From Pigoraptor vietnamica (lineage: Eukaryota > Opisthokonta > Filasterea), in the NCBI GenBank assembly GCA_943704525.1, contig CALSCQ010001252.1:1-10238 (forward strand): a stretch of 10,238 nucleotides of DNA. Direction: 5' to 3'. Shown piece after piece: positions 1 to 9,896 of this stretch; positions within the stretch are counted from its first letter, which is position 1, and the number at the start of each line of letters is the position of its first letter. The notes beneath the pieces are model-generated. The model was not told the DNA's origin, searched no databases, and saw only the letters and a program-made list of their open reading frames with translations. Position numbers and translations under genes: made by a program.

Positions 1-426
1 CCCCTCCCCTCCTCCCCCCGCGGAGATTTTTCTGCACGAGGAGTGTGCACAACATCGACTGAGACAGTGCTTGCACCCGCGCAGCGAGTACTCGCGAACA
101 GCTGGCGTCATGCCATTCGTCGGGATCGCCCTTAAGCCCACGCAGATCGCGGCGAGGTTTGCTGTGGGCGACGGCGGCACATACACCCGCTTTGTTCTGT
201 GCTACTGGGCAAATGCACGCCTGACAGCGCAAGCAACGGCGGCCCTCTTCAGCACTTGGGTGTTTACTCCGCACACGAGGCTGAATACGTGCTTGCCACG
301 CGTTGTCTTAAACGGACGTCGGCCACAACGATCCGCGTGTACGGCCAAATACGGCGCCACGGGCGACAGTTCAACGTTTTATACAACGGCAGACGTCCAC
401 AGCGCCGCGGGTTCGATCCCCTGCGT
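1..426. other. Region without a recognisable gene (3' flank of the phosphatase gene)
   Basis: I see no convincing gene here. Open frames exist on both strands, but their translations have no recognisable domain and they overlap one another, as expected in GC-rich DNA. The first 23 bases are a nearly pure pyrimidine tract. The segment next to 426 should hold the 3' UTR and polyadenylation site of the minus-strand phosphatase gene. A GTATAAAAC stretch (minus strand, about 384-376) lies about 45 bases past its stop codon and could be a variant AATAAA signal, but this is weak. Confidence 0.5.
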
Positions 427-3126
427 TCACATCTTGTCTTCGGAATCGACCGCACCAAATTTTTCCTGAAACGCCTCGAGCGAGCGAATGGCAGGCGCGC
501 CGTAAAAGCCGCCAATGTCGGAGATGGGATCCGCGTGCATGACGGGTCGTACACCGTCGGGCGCCACGCGGAGCACGACGCGCCCGCAGCTGACCGTGGG
601 CAGCTTGTAGTAGACCAGGTCCCACATATTGAAGAACTTGTGTATGACGAAATCTGCGAGGTCACCGTGGGCAGAGGCAAACAGTAAGCACAGAAGTTAG
701 AGAGGCACTGAAGGTACGAAGGGGCGAGCAATTGAACACCAGTCGCGCGAGCAAGAGTGACCCGCACGCGCACTACACAGAATGCAAGTGTGTGCAGGTG
801 TCCACAACAGGGGTCATAGGCGAGACCACGCGGCGCCCACCGGGTTCTCGCTCTCCGTTAGACCCATGCCCTTGCGCATGCTTGACGTCGGCTTGCCGCG
901 AGCGAATCTTTAGCCGCGCGTGGCCGCCCTCCGCACGCGCGTCCCCGAGAAAGTTGACGCCGTGTCCCTTCCCGTGCTCGTGCCCGCCGACGTTCATCGC
1001 AAACTCCACCTTGTACGGCATACGAAAGAACGTGCACGGGTGGTCTATCGACCCCGACCGCGCCACGTTGTGGCCCCGCAGCACAGTCAGCGTCTTGACG
1101 GCACGCGAGGCCGCTCGTCGTAGCCACGACGCCGAGCGTGGCGATGACGATGGACTTGACGCGCCGACGTTAGCAAAATCCTCGGCCCACATGTCGAGCA
1201 TCGTCCGCACGACGACAGGACCGACGCAAACGCCGTGTCCCATTTGGCCGAGCTTCATCGTCGCACTCTCCCAGTCGCCATCCTGGTATGTGTTCCACAC
1301 GGGCCCCGCGCCGCACGCTGCCAGAGGAGACAGCGGGTGGATAAGCAAACGTACGTGACCAATAAACCCATCTCAACTGACAGTATATGAGAGCAAAGCG
1401 AATGCCTTGCATGACGCCGAAAGCACACATCCGCACCTTCATCCGGCGTGGACTGCACGACCTGCGGGATCTCTGGAAAGTCCCGCTGCGCGCGCATGTT
1501 CGCACTCGCCGTCGGCCACTTGAGCTCAAGGCGCTGCAGCAGCGGCCGACGGTCAAACGCCTCGACGAGGTGCAGCTTCGGTCCGGAATCGCCCATCGAC
1601 GAAATCGGCGTGTGCAGAAAGCCGTCCGGAAGGTACCCTGGCTCCATCGCCCCGTGGCTGTACACGACGTAACGCACGATGCTGTGGTCCGCGTGCTTGC
1701 GCTTGCGGGTGACACCATGCAGCGACACGGGCACGTCCGCCTCTTCCCCATCCACGACAATCCTCGGGACGGAGCGCGCGTCCGCTTCCATCGGAGGCGC
1801 TGGTGGGAGAGACGGCACTGAGTTCGACGCCGCGGGCGCCGCAGCTCCATCCGTGGGTCCATCAATGAGAAGCCCCTCGATCGATGTCGTGCTCGATTGC
1901 GACGGGAGCGATGTGCTCTGCCCCAGGGCGGAGGGCGCGTTCGACGTGCTCTTTCGTCGCTGGCGCGAGGGCAGCGGCGACAGCTTGCCCTTTTTCGACA
2001 CGGAGAGAAGCGGTTCGCCGAGTCCGCGCGGGTCCGGCGTGACGGCGACGACCGTCGGCGTAAAGCTCACGCGCGCGCCAACGAAAAGCATGTCGGGAAA
2101 CGTGCGCGAGATGGCCCACATGATCTGAGGGAAGATGCGGTGCGAGAGGGAGAGCTTTGCCGGCGCTTCCCTGTGGCGAAAGTCCGTCTCGGCGCCGTAC
2201 TCGTGGTTCGCCTTGATCACAAACACGCGCGTGGGGTTCATCACGAGCAGGTAGAGCACCGTCAGCCATATCTCAACGCCAAAGAAGCCGCGATCCCCAA
2301 AGTCGCCCGTGAACACGAGGTGCGTGCGCGCGTCCACAAGCCGCCAGTCCTCGGAAAGCGCGCCCTCGTCACGCAGTCGCAGCATGAGGTTCAGAAGGGC
2401 GCCGTAACTGCCGTGCATGTCACCCAAACTCAGTATCCGGATGTTCTCGTCGTCCGCGCACTCCGCCCCGGAACTCTCTCCGCCGCTCACGTGACTGCCG
2501 TCGTCCGCGCCGTCGCCGGAGGCCTTGTCGGGGAGGCGAAACACGAGCTTGCGCACGAACATGTTGGGGAAGGACGTGGGCGCGTGGCCGTTGTGCCAGT
2601 TGAGAGGGTCGCGCATCATTTCACGCGCGCGAGCGAGGTACGCAAAGACGGCCGCGACGAACTCTTCGCGGCTGATGAGAAGCTCGCGGGGTGCGTCGAG
2701 GCGATCGACAAAGAAATTGAAGCCGCCGTGGAAAAAGCCTAGCAAACAGCGGTTGTTTCCAAGTGTCAATTCATGAATGCGCGCCGCACAAGAAAAGAGC
2801 AGGCAACACGCAAAGCGCACATACCCACGCAAGCACACGCACACACGCGGCAACGCACCTTCGCCAACAAATTTCCAGTACTTGTCGTACACGGGCTTCA
2901 TGCGCGCGGCCATCCCCGACACCGTGTACAGCGGCGCAAACGGCCGCGGGTCCATTTCGACCCCTCCGGACGTGAGGTTCGCATATTTCGCAATGCGCTC
3001 GCGCACTTCCGTCCAAAACCGTTCGGCGCCGGCGTGCGCGTCCGCAGCGACCTCTGGGAAATCGGCTGGCGTCGGCGACGACGACTGCGACGACGGATGC
3101 GACGAAGGGTGCGAGGGGCACTCCAT
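427..3126 (-). CDS. PPP-family-like metallophosphatase, four exons, 725 aa
   Basis: Minus-strand gene modelled as exons 3126-2859, 2738-1437, 1317-937 and 653-427. The lengths (268, 1302, 381, 227) sum to 726 codons including TGA. It is a calcineurin-like metallo-phosphoesterase of the serine/threonine PPP type, which uses a two-metal centre to hydrolyse phosphate esters. Motifs in order: GDMHG (195-199), GDFGDRG (234-240), KANHE (265-269, where PPP enzymes have RGNHE), SHGAM (450-454) and LRGHN (603-607). The six usual metal ligands appear kept: D196, H198, D235, N267, H451, H606. Residues 1-185 form an N-terminal region I do not recognise. Residues about 325-440 are a Ser/Pro/Ala-rich insertion with basic patches RQRRK and RKRKH. 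The segment before RGHN reads GQMGHGVCVG, so the phosphate-binding Arg of the usual DRG motif seems lost. No signal peptide or membrane segment is seen, so it is probably cytosolic or nuclear. Its substrate is unknown. The third intron boundary is the least certain. Confidence 0.82.
654..936 (-). other. Intron 3 of the phosphatase gene (283 bp)
   Basis: The donor reads GACGCGC|GTGCGG, matching the GTGCG donors of the other introns. The acceptor is a pyrimidine-rich tract ending CTCGCAG, with a CTAAC branch-point-like sequence about 43 bases upstream. It is a phase 1 intron and joins GDA to an H codon followed by FVIHKFF. A weaker GTGGGC donor in the same phase lies nearer the 3' side and would lengthen exon 3. 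The upstream frame runs open about 160 bases into the intron, so the exact donor needs transcript data. Confidence 0.6.
1318..1436 (-). other. Intron 2 of the phosphatase gene (119 bp)
   Basis: The donor is GATGAAG|GTGCGG and the acceptor CTGTCTCCTCTGGCAG|CG, after a long pyrimidine tract. It is phase 1. Splicing joins two different reading frames and restores PPP-like sequence (…TPDE|ACGAGPVW…). The frame change makes this intron near-obligatory. Confidence 0.85.
2739..2858 (-). other. Intron 1 of the phosphatase gene (120 bp)
   Basis: The donor is GGCGAAG|GTGCGTT and the acceptor TGTTTGCTAG|GCTTTTTCC. It is phase 1. The intron is a multiple of three and carries no in-frame stop, so an uninterrupted translation would wrongly include 40 cysteine/valine-rich residues. 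Its sense strand is GT-rich. Removing it joins KFVGEG to FFHGGFN. Confidence 0.8.
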
Positions 3127-3339
3127 TTTCGAGTCACGTGCGTCAGCCTCACAAGAGCACAGTCATGAATGCGATTCGATATGGCAGGGACCCGCCGAAC
3201 CGCTGTCGTTGTTATCGAAAAATCGAATCGAAGCAGACCAGTTGTCGAGAGCTGAAGAGCCGAACGGCCTTCTAGCGGGAAGGGACGTGGGCCTGCACAC
3301 GCATGAAATGAAAGACGCACACAACCGCGCACAAACGTA

Positions 3340-3368
3340 CACGCACGCACGCACACACACACACACAC
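3340..3368 (+). repeat. CA-rich microsatellite in the divergent promoter
   Basis: CACGCACGCACG followed by about eight CA units. It belongs to the same CA/CG dinucleotide family that fills the introns in this window. Confidence 0.85.
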
Positions 3369-3419
3369 TTTGGCTTGCTTGCCGCGGCAGCTTTGGGTCG
3401 GTCCTATTTTCCGCACATT

Positions 3420-3427
3420 TCACGTGA
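3420..3427. promoter_or_regulatory. TCACGTGA palindrome (E-box-like)
   Basis: A perfect 8-bp palindrome containing CACGTG, the core site for bHLH factors (Myc/Max, USF, Cbf1 families). It lies in the middle of the divergent promoter, 10 bp from the CArG-like element, with a second CACGTG 63 bp away at 3484-3489. Binding is inferred only from the motif. Confidence 0.4.
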
Positions 3428-3436
3428 TGTAACTGG

Positions 3437-3446
3437 CCAAAAATGG
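3437..3446. promoter_or_regulatory. CArG-like box CCAAAAATGG
   Basis: It matches the SRF-type MADS-box consensus CC(A/T)6GG exactly, in GC-rich DNA. Such a match would be expected by chance less than once in a region this short. Whether this organism uses it is unknown. Confidence 0.35.
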
Positions 3447-3483
3447 GAAAACTCGCTTCGGAAGCACCCTAATTTTGGTTGAT

Positions 3484-3489
3484 CACGTG
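3484..3489. promoter_or_regulatory. Second CACGTG box (GATCACGTGC)
   Basis: The hexamer repeats that at 3421-3426, in the same divergent promoter. Paired bHLH sites are common in eukaryotic promoters, but this assignment rests on the motif alone. Confidence 0.35.
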
Positions 3490-3524
3490 CCCGTGTTACT
3501 CTCACAGTGTTTGGCGCGCCGAAA

Positions 3525-3652
3525 CCAACGCACACACGCAAAAACACACACAAACCGCGGCTAACTGCGCTTCCAGAGTCACCTCGTCGCTCACTCTGGG
3601 ATCGACACATACGCCAGAACACTCACACACACGCGCGCACACAACATACGCA
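3525..3652 (+). repeat. CA-rich stretch in the probable 5' UTR of the F-box gene
   Basis: Interrupted CA/ACGC runs (for example ACACACGCAAAAACACACACAAACC and ACTCACACACACGCGCACACA) just upstream of the F-box ATG. If translated in frame they give a Thr/His-rich leader with no domain, so I treat them as untranslated. Confidence 0.6.
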
Positions 3653-3679
3653 ACTGCGGTTCCGTCGTTCCCATTGCGT

Positions 3680-5817
<2,138 letters not shown>

Positions 5818-6053
5818 AAATGCGTGCGAGTGCTTCTCTCGGTACGCCTATGGGCGCTCCGTTATAACATTGTGAGTCGGTTGACCGTGCGAGTCAGCAT
5901 GTACGAAATTGAACGGTGACGGGGGCCGGGAGGAACATACTGATGTCTTCCTGACGTTTGCAGAACTCGCCACTAACTTTCAATTGAAATGCAGCTTGAA
6001 TTCGAAACGCAATCGAGGCTTTTCATTGCTCGCAGTTACGATTTTGTCTTTAC
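5818..6053. other. Convergent 3' spacer (236 bp)
   Basis: It lies between the stop codons of the F-box gene (plus) and the glycosyltransferase gene (minus). I see no canonical AATAAA on either strand and no gene. Confidence 0.6.
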
Positions 6054-8651
6054 TCAGAAAGAAGACGGCAGTGAGCACTTCGCGGTCACGGCGAGCGCAA
6101 ACCCGCCAAACACGCAGCGCCTCAGTCCAAACGCGCCTTCAAACTTGGGGTTGTTCGTCACCGGAATTCGGCAGACGGGTACTCCCTTGCACAGCGTTGT
6201 CACGCGCGCCACCGAATACTTGTCGTGACAGCCGGGGTCAATCGCGAAAGACGCCGGACAGAGGCCAGTCGGCGTCCCAAACGACGCGAAGAGAATCTCC
6301 TGGATAACCCCCGTGCCCGGCGGACACCGCAGCGTGAGAACGGTCGGATATTCGTGAGATATCCCCATGTACTCGTACCCGCACGTCAGCCGCCAGTGGA
6401 GCGAGGCATCGACGCTCGCGTTCGGCGCGGGCAGGTGGCCGTTCGTCCACGAGTGCGGTATGTGCTTCGCGACGCGCATTTCCAGCACGCGGTCCGACCA
6501 CGTCGATCCCACGGAGCCCACAAAAACCGTCGATCGCATGCAGATCTCCTGCTCGTACAGCGAGTCGTAGTAGGCGTTGTCCGCGCCCAGCTCGGGGGTA
6601 ACCATGTGCGTCCGGACGCGCGTGAAGTTGGCTTCCGCAAGCGCAGCAAACAGGTCCTCCTGGCCCTCGTCGCGATTCGAGGCAAGGTAGACGGGAGGAA
6701 ATTCGTCCGGCGCCACCGAGCCGGCCGAGCGAGCCGCAAAGAGCGCGCTCTTCAGGACGACGATCAGTTCGTCGAAGGGGGCGTTCCCCACGCAGATGCC
6801 CGATTTGGGGCACGTGAACCCCTTGTCCATCTGCCGGTAGTGAATGCCGATAATCGCCGTCGTATTCCATGTTCGCTGCATACCGCGTATAATGCGCGTA
6901 GCCACCCGCTGTATGCGAGGGGCGTGGGTAAGCGCGCGAACGACCTCGAGGTGAACGTCCCGTGCGTGGATGGAACGGTGCCACAACGTACGCGAGCTGA
7001 CGCGGTAGTCGCCGTTGAGCGCAAACAGCGAATCCAGGACGAGCGTCGTCGCGTTCACGTGCTCCGGGCCCAGCGAGTCGTCGACCCACTCGGGCGTGAG
7101 GCTCGTCGGCTTCCACGTCGAATTGGTGACGGTCCTCGCGAGGGGGATGGGGACGAGGCGCTGTCCCGTGATCACGCGCGACGTGAGGTTCCAGTAGTGC
7201 GGCGGCGAGTTGCGCGGGCTCCAATAGATGTCGACCGTGCCGTTGTTCGCCTGCAGCGCCGCCCGAAACTCGTTCAGCGTGGCCAGGCGCACACCCAGCG
7301 TCTCGCTGAGCGATGACGTGTCAAACGTCAGCTCTACCGGTTTCGCGTAGCGAACAACGTCCCCGTGACCCTTCCGCCACACGTCGAGATAGTGCTCCGA
7401 GAACGGCTGAAGGACGAGCGTCCGCCGCAGTGCGCGCGCCAGTTTGATGCTCTCCATGAAGCAGTAGTACTGGTTGTTCGGTCCGTACACATTCACGCCG
7501 AGAAAGTAGCGCCCCTCGGCCGCGTCGAGGATCGCCTGCGAGCCGTGTTCGTGCGAGTCCGCCTCCGGCAAATCCACATGTCCGCCCGTGCGAAGCGATG
7601 GCGCGGCTTCAGCCGTGCGTACGGCCGAGTCTGCTGACGGGTTTGGGCGCAGGGAGGCAGCCACCGGCGCCAACGCCGCCGCAGGGCCAGTTTTGCCGGC
7701 GGCCGCCGAGGGCGGCGGAATTCCTGGCCGCACTGGCACTGCGCCCTGTGTTGGGGAGGCGCGCAAGGGAACAGCTGCCATGCGCCCAATCTCTGTTACG
7801 TTCGTGCGTGCGCCGTCCCCCTTCGGCATGCTCCGTCCAGACACCGCAACCCGCGCCGCAATGGGAACGGCCCCCGGCGGTTGCTTAGCAGCGACTTCCA
7901 TTCCCTTGTTCGGTGCGCCCGTTGTCGCAACTACCGACGCCGCGACGGCCCTTCCCTCCACTCTATCCGGGGGGCGCTGCACCAGCGTCGGCGGCTTTTC
8001 GACAGAGTAAGGCAGCGGCGGCGGTAACGGCCGGTTGTCCGTCGGTGATAATGGCGACAATTTTTCCACCGGCGCTTCAGGTGGGTGCGGCGCCAACCGC
8101 GGCGGCGTGCCACCCATGTGAGGCTGTCGACCCAGCTCTGCACCTCCAGCCTGAGGACCGCGTTCGACAAGCAAAGGAGGGGCACGGAGGTCGCGCTCTT
8201 GGGCCGCATGAGGTCGCCCGAAATTCGCCTCTTCTTGCCGACGGCCCAGCGGCAGATGCGACACCATCGGACGTGTCGGCGCGGCGGGCGGCGCTCTCTC
8301 CGGCGCAAAATCGATTACTTCCACGGGAATGGTAGGTATCGCGGGTTCCGCGTCTTTAGCGTCTTCCGCGATGGCGTGCCCGTCACCGCGCAGCCGTCGC
8401 TCGAGGCGCACCACGCCACCCTGTCGCACCATGGATTTGTGCAGCGCGGCGGACACGAGACCGCCGAAGTGCCCATGTGCGCTTGATTGGGATGCGTCCT
8501 CAAACGTGTGTTCGGAGAAGAAGCCGAAGGAGAGCAACAGCACGCCCCATAGCGCGACGAAACCGAACAGCAGCCTGCCCGACCGCCGCCCAAGGCACAC
8601 CCACGTCGCCCGTTCGGCACGGCTCCTGTCCGAGTTGCCACGCCGCCACAT
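6054..8651 (-). CDS. Type II membrane O-fucosyltransferase-like protein with C-terminal SUEL lectin domain, 865 aa
   Basis: A single uninterrupted frame, with A at -3 of its ATG. Residues about 27-46 (RLLFGFVALWGVLLLSFGFF) are a hydrophobic signal anchor after a basic N-terminus, the usual Golgi type II layout. Residues about 100-350 are a Pro/Ala-rich stem. Residues about 380-735 resemble the GDP-fucose protein O-fucosyltransferase family (PF10250): RYFLGVNVYGPNNQYY with RTLVLQPF at the N side, IGIHYRQMDKG (H604, R606) at the GDP-fucose binding HxR position, VYLASNRDEG (654-663), and QEICMRSTVFVGSVGSTWSD near the end. Residues about 755-861 match the SUEL/D-galactoside-binding lectin domain (PF02140): CPPG (776-779), FASFGTPTG, and eight cysteines (757, 776, 798, 808, 821, 827, 846, 859), enough for four disulfides. 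Eight N-glycosylation sequons (N284, N470, N488, N510, N533, N596, N675, N744) fit a lumenal domain. The donor sugar is inferred from the family; the acceptor is unknown. Confidence 0.85.
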   Translation of the reverse strand: MWRRGNSDRSRAERATWVCLGRRSGRLLFGFVALWGVLLLSFGFFSEHTFEDASQSSAHGHFGGLVSAALHKSMVRQGGVVRLERRLRGDGHAIAEDAKDAEPAIPTIPVEVIDFAPERAPPAAPTRPMVSHLPLGRRQEEANFGRPHAAQERDLRAPPLLVERGPQAGGAELGRQPHMGGTPPRLAPHPPEAPVEKLSPLSPTDNRPLPPPLPYSVEKPPTLVQRPPDRVEGRAVAASVVATTGAPNKGMEVAAKQPPGAVPIAARVAVSGRSMPKGDGARTNVTEIGRMAAVPLRASPTQGAVPVRPGIPPPSAAAGKTGPAAALAPVAASLRPNPSADSAVRTAEAAPSLRTGGHVDLPEADSHEHGSQAILDAAEGRYFLGVNVYGPNNQYYCFMESIKLARALRRTLVLQPFSEHYLDVWRKGHGDVVRYAKPVELTFDTSSLSETLGVRLATLNEFRAALQANNGTVDIYWSPRNSPPHYWNLTSRVITGQRLVPIPLARTVTNSTWKPTSLTPEWVDDSLGPEHVNATTLVLDSLFALNGDYRVSSRTLWHRSIHARDVHLEVVRALTHAPRIQRVATRIIRGMQRTWNTTAIIGIHYRQMDKGFTCPKSGICVGNAPFDELIVVLKSALFAARSAGSVAPDEFPPVYLASNRDEGQEDLFAALAEANFTRVRTHMVTPELGADNAYYDSLYEQEICMRSTVFVGSVGSTWSDRVLEMRVAKHIPHSWTNGHLPAPNASVDASLHWRLTCGYEYMGISHEYPTVLTLRCPPGTGVIQEILFASFGTPTGLCPASFAIDPGCHDKYSVARVTTLCKGVPVCRIPVTNNPKFEGAFGLRRCVFGGFALAVTAKCSLPSSF

Positions 8652-9187
8652 CGTCGCGATGCGTCAGCGACTGAGGGCGCACGCGAGCGCCGTGTTCAAA
8701 CGAAACGCATGGACGCGCGTGCGTGGAGAAGCGAGTAACGCCTTTCAGCACCGCGCCAACGACGGCATCAGCTGAGGTAACTGACTGCGCCGTTGTTCGC
8801 CGGCGGCCGGTCCGTGGTAGCGGAAAGTCGCAGAGTTGATACTGACGCGCGCATGTGAGGATGCGATGTGAAAAGTGAGGCGAAAGAGGAGCATGGAACG
8901 TGCAACGGCCGAGGGGAGCGCCTTCGTGGACAAATCAGGCAAATGCTCGCACGTGGGGCGCCAATGGTTATTCCCAAGGGACCGGAATTGCCAAATCAGG
9001 CAATCACGGTAACCCCCACCTTAGATCAATGACAGCTTCTTTGCAATCGGAGTTTCCTCACCTCACATCCACACAAACCTCTATCATCATTCAGTGCCAG
9101 CTTTCTTATTCTTCATTGCAACGCACGAAAACACACACTGCACGCGCAAACGCCGCAATAACACTCGAGCGCGCACGAGCAACGCGT
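8652..9187. other. Spacer holding the glycosyltransferase promoter and the FERM gene 3' flank
   Basis: No coding region is supported in these 536 bp. Translations of its frames show no domain and do not continue either neighbour. It holds a CCAATGG at 8961-8967 and a 12-bp direct repeat. Part nearest 9187 is the 3' UTR of the FERM gene; part nearest 8652 is the upstream region of the glycosyltransferase gene, which is transcribed in the same direction. Confidence 0.6.
8931..9003 (+). repeat. Direct repeat CAAATCAGGCAA, two copies 61 bp apart
   Basis: Identical 12-mers occur at 8931-8942 and 8992-9003, about 280-350 bp upstream of the glycosyltransferase start codon. Two copies of a regulatory site is one reading; chance or a remnant repeat are others. 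Confidence 0.5.
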
Positions 9188-9863
9188 TTAGCGAGAGCTC
9201 GTTTCCTTGAGAATGAGGTGCGCGTAACCCTCCAGCAGGCGCGAAATGGCGTCGCCTTCGCTCGTTTGGACGACCATCACCTGAAAGAATTTATAGCCAC
9301 TCAGCCATGACCACGCCGAGACAAAACACACGCGCAAGCACAATAGCTGGACGCGTGCGTGAACACATGCACAACACGCAAACAACCGCAATGGCACATG
9401 TGTCTGCAGTGGGGCTCCAACTACGTGGGACGCGAGCACAGACACCGACAATACACAAGCAAGTACAATACGACTGCGCACCTCTTCGGCCTTCTCGCCG
9501 AAGTAGAGCTTGAAAGCCTCCGGTGTGCAGCTGAAGTGGTTGACGAACTTGAGGGGATACTTATCGACAATTTCCTGCAAAAGAAAGAGCGCTCACTCAA
9601 CAACAAAGGACAAAGGAAGGCCTACACGTGCAAATTTTCTTATACGTGGCGATGCGTGCGCACGGGAGTGCGAAAATTAGTGTCCGGGCGGCACTCACGT
9701 TGGTCTTTGCGTCGATGCGCAGGATGCCCTCGCGTGCGCTCACACCGACGATCACGTGATCGAGCTTCTTCTTCTTGGGGTTGGGTTCCTGCGTGGCGCA
9801 ACGAGCCGTGAGGACACCGCAGAATACCGCCAAAGAGCCAGTTATTCCCCCCCCCCCCCCCCA

Positions 9864-9896
<33 letters not shown>

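Larger units (their letters stand above)
3127..3679. promoter_or_regulatory. Divergent intergenic region between the phosphatase and F-box/LRR genes
   Basis: About 550 bp separate the two divergent start codons. It must hold both promoters and 5' UTRs. It contains CA-rich tracts, two CACGTG boxes at 3421 and 3484, a third at 3135 just upstream of the phosphatase ATG, and a CArG-like box at 3437. A 9-bp inverted repeat (CGATTCGAT at 3172-3180, ATCGAATCG at 3222-3230) flanks the presumed phosphatase 5' UTR. No clear TATA box is visible. The nearest 150 bp before the F-box gene are CA-rich and probably 5' UTR. Confidence 0.6.

Noticed and set aside
1-23. Pyrimidine-rich start of the window as a telomere or quadruplex.
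   Set aside because: No regular telomere unit is present, and the G runs on the opposite strand are irregular.
312-412. The peptide NGRRPQR appears twice in two frames (DNA near 311 and 385).
   Set aside because: The underlying DNA matches only with gaps and neither frame is supported as coding. Probably coincidence.
405-425. A GGGTTCGATCCC sequence resembling a tRNA T-loop or B box.
   Set aside because: Only three pairs close the presumed T stem. No A box, anticodon arm or acceptor stem can be placed upstream at tRNA spacing.
71-687. Overlapping plus-strand open frames of 132 and 162 residues.
   Set aside because: No domain is recognisable. They run antisense over the last phosphatase exon, whose splice-consistent frame has better support.
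1897-2742. A 281-residue plus-strand open frame opposite the phosphatase.
   Set aside because: Antisense shadow. No domain, and the opposite strand carries all PPP motifs.
3479-3679. Upstream start at 3479 that would add 67 residues to the F-box protein.
   Set aside because: The added part is translated CA-rich DNA (Thr/His/Ala) without a domain. ATGs at 3680 and 3713 sit directly before the F-box.
6225-7316. A 363-residue plus-strand open frame opposite the glycosyltransferase.
   Set aside because: Arg/Val-rich antisense shadow of a GC-rich coding region. The minus frame has clear domains.
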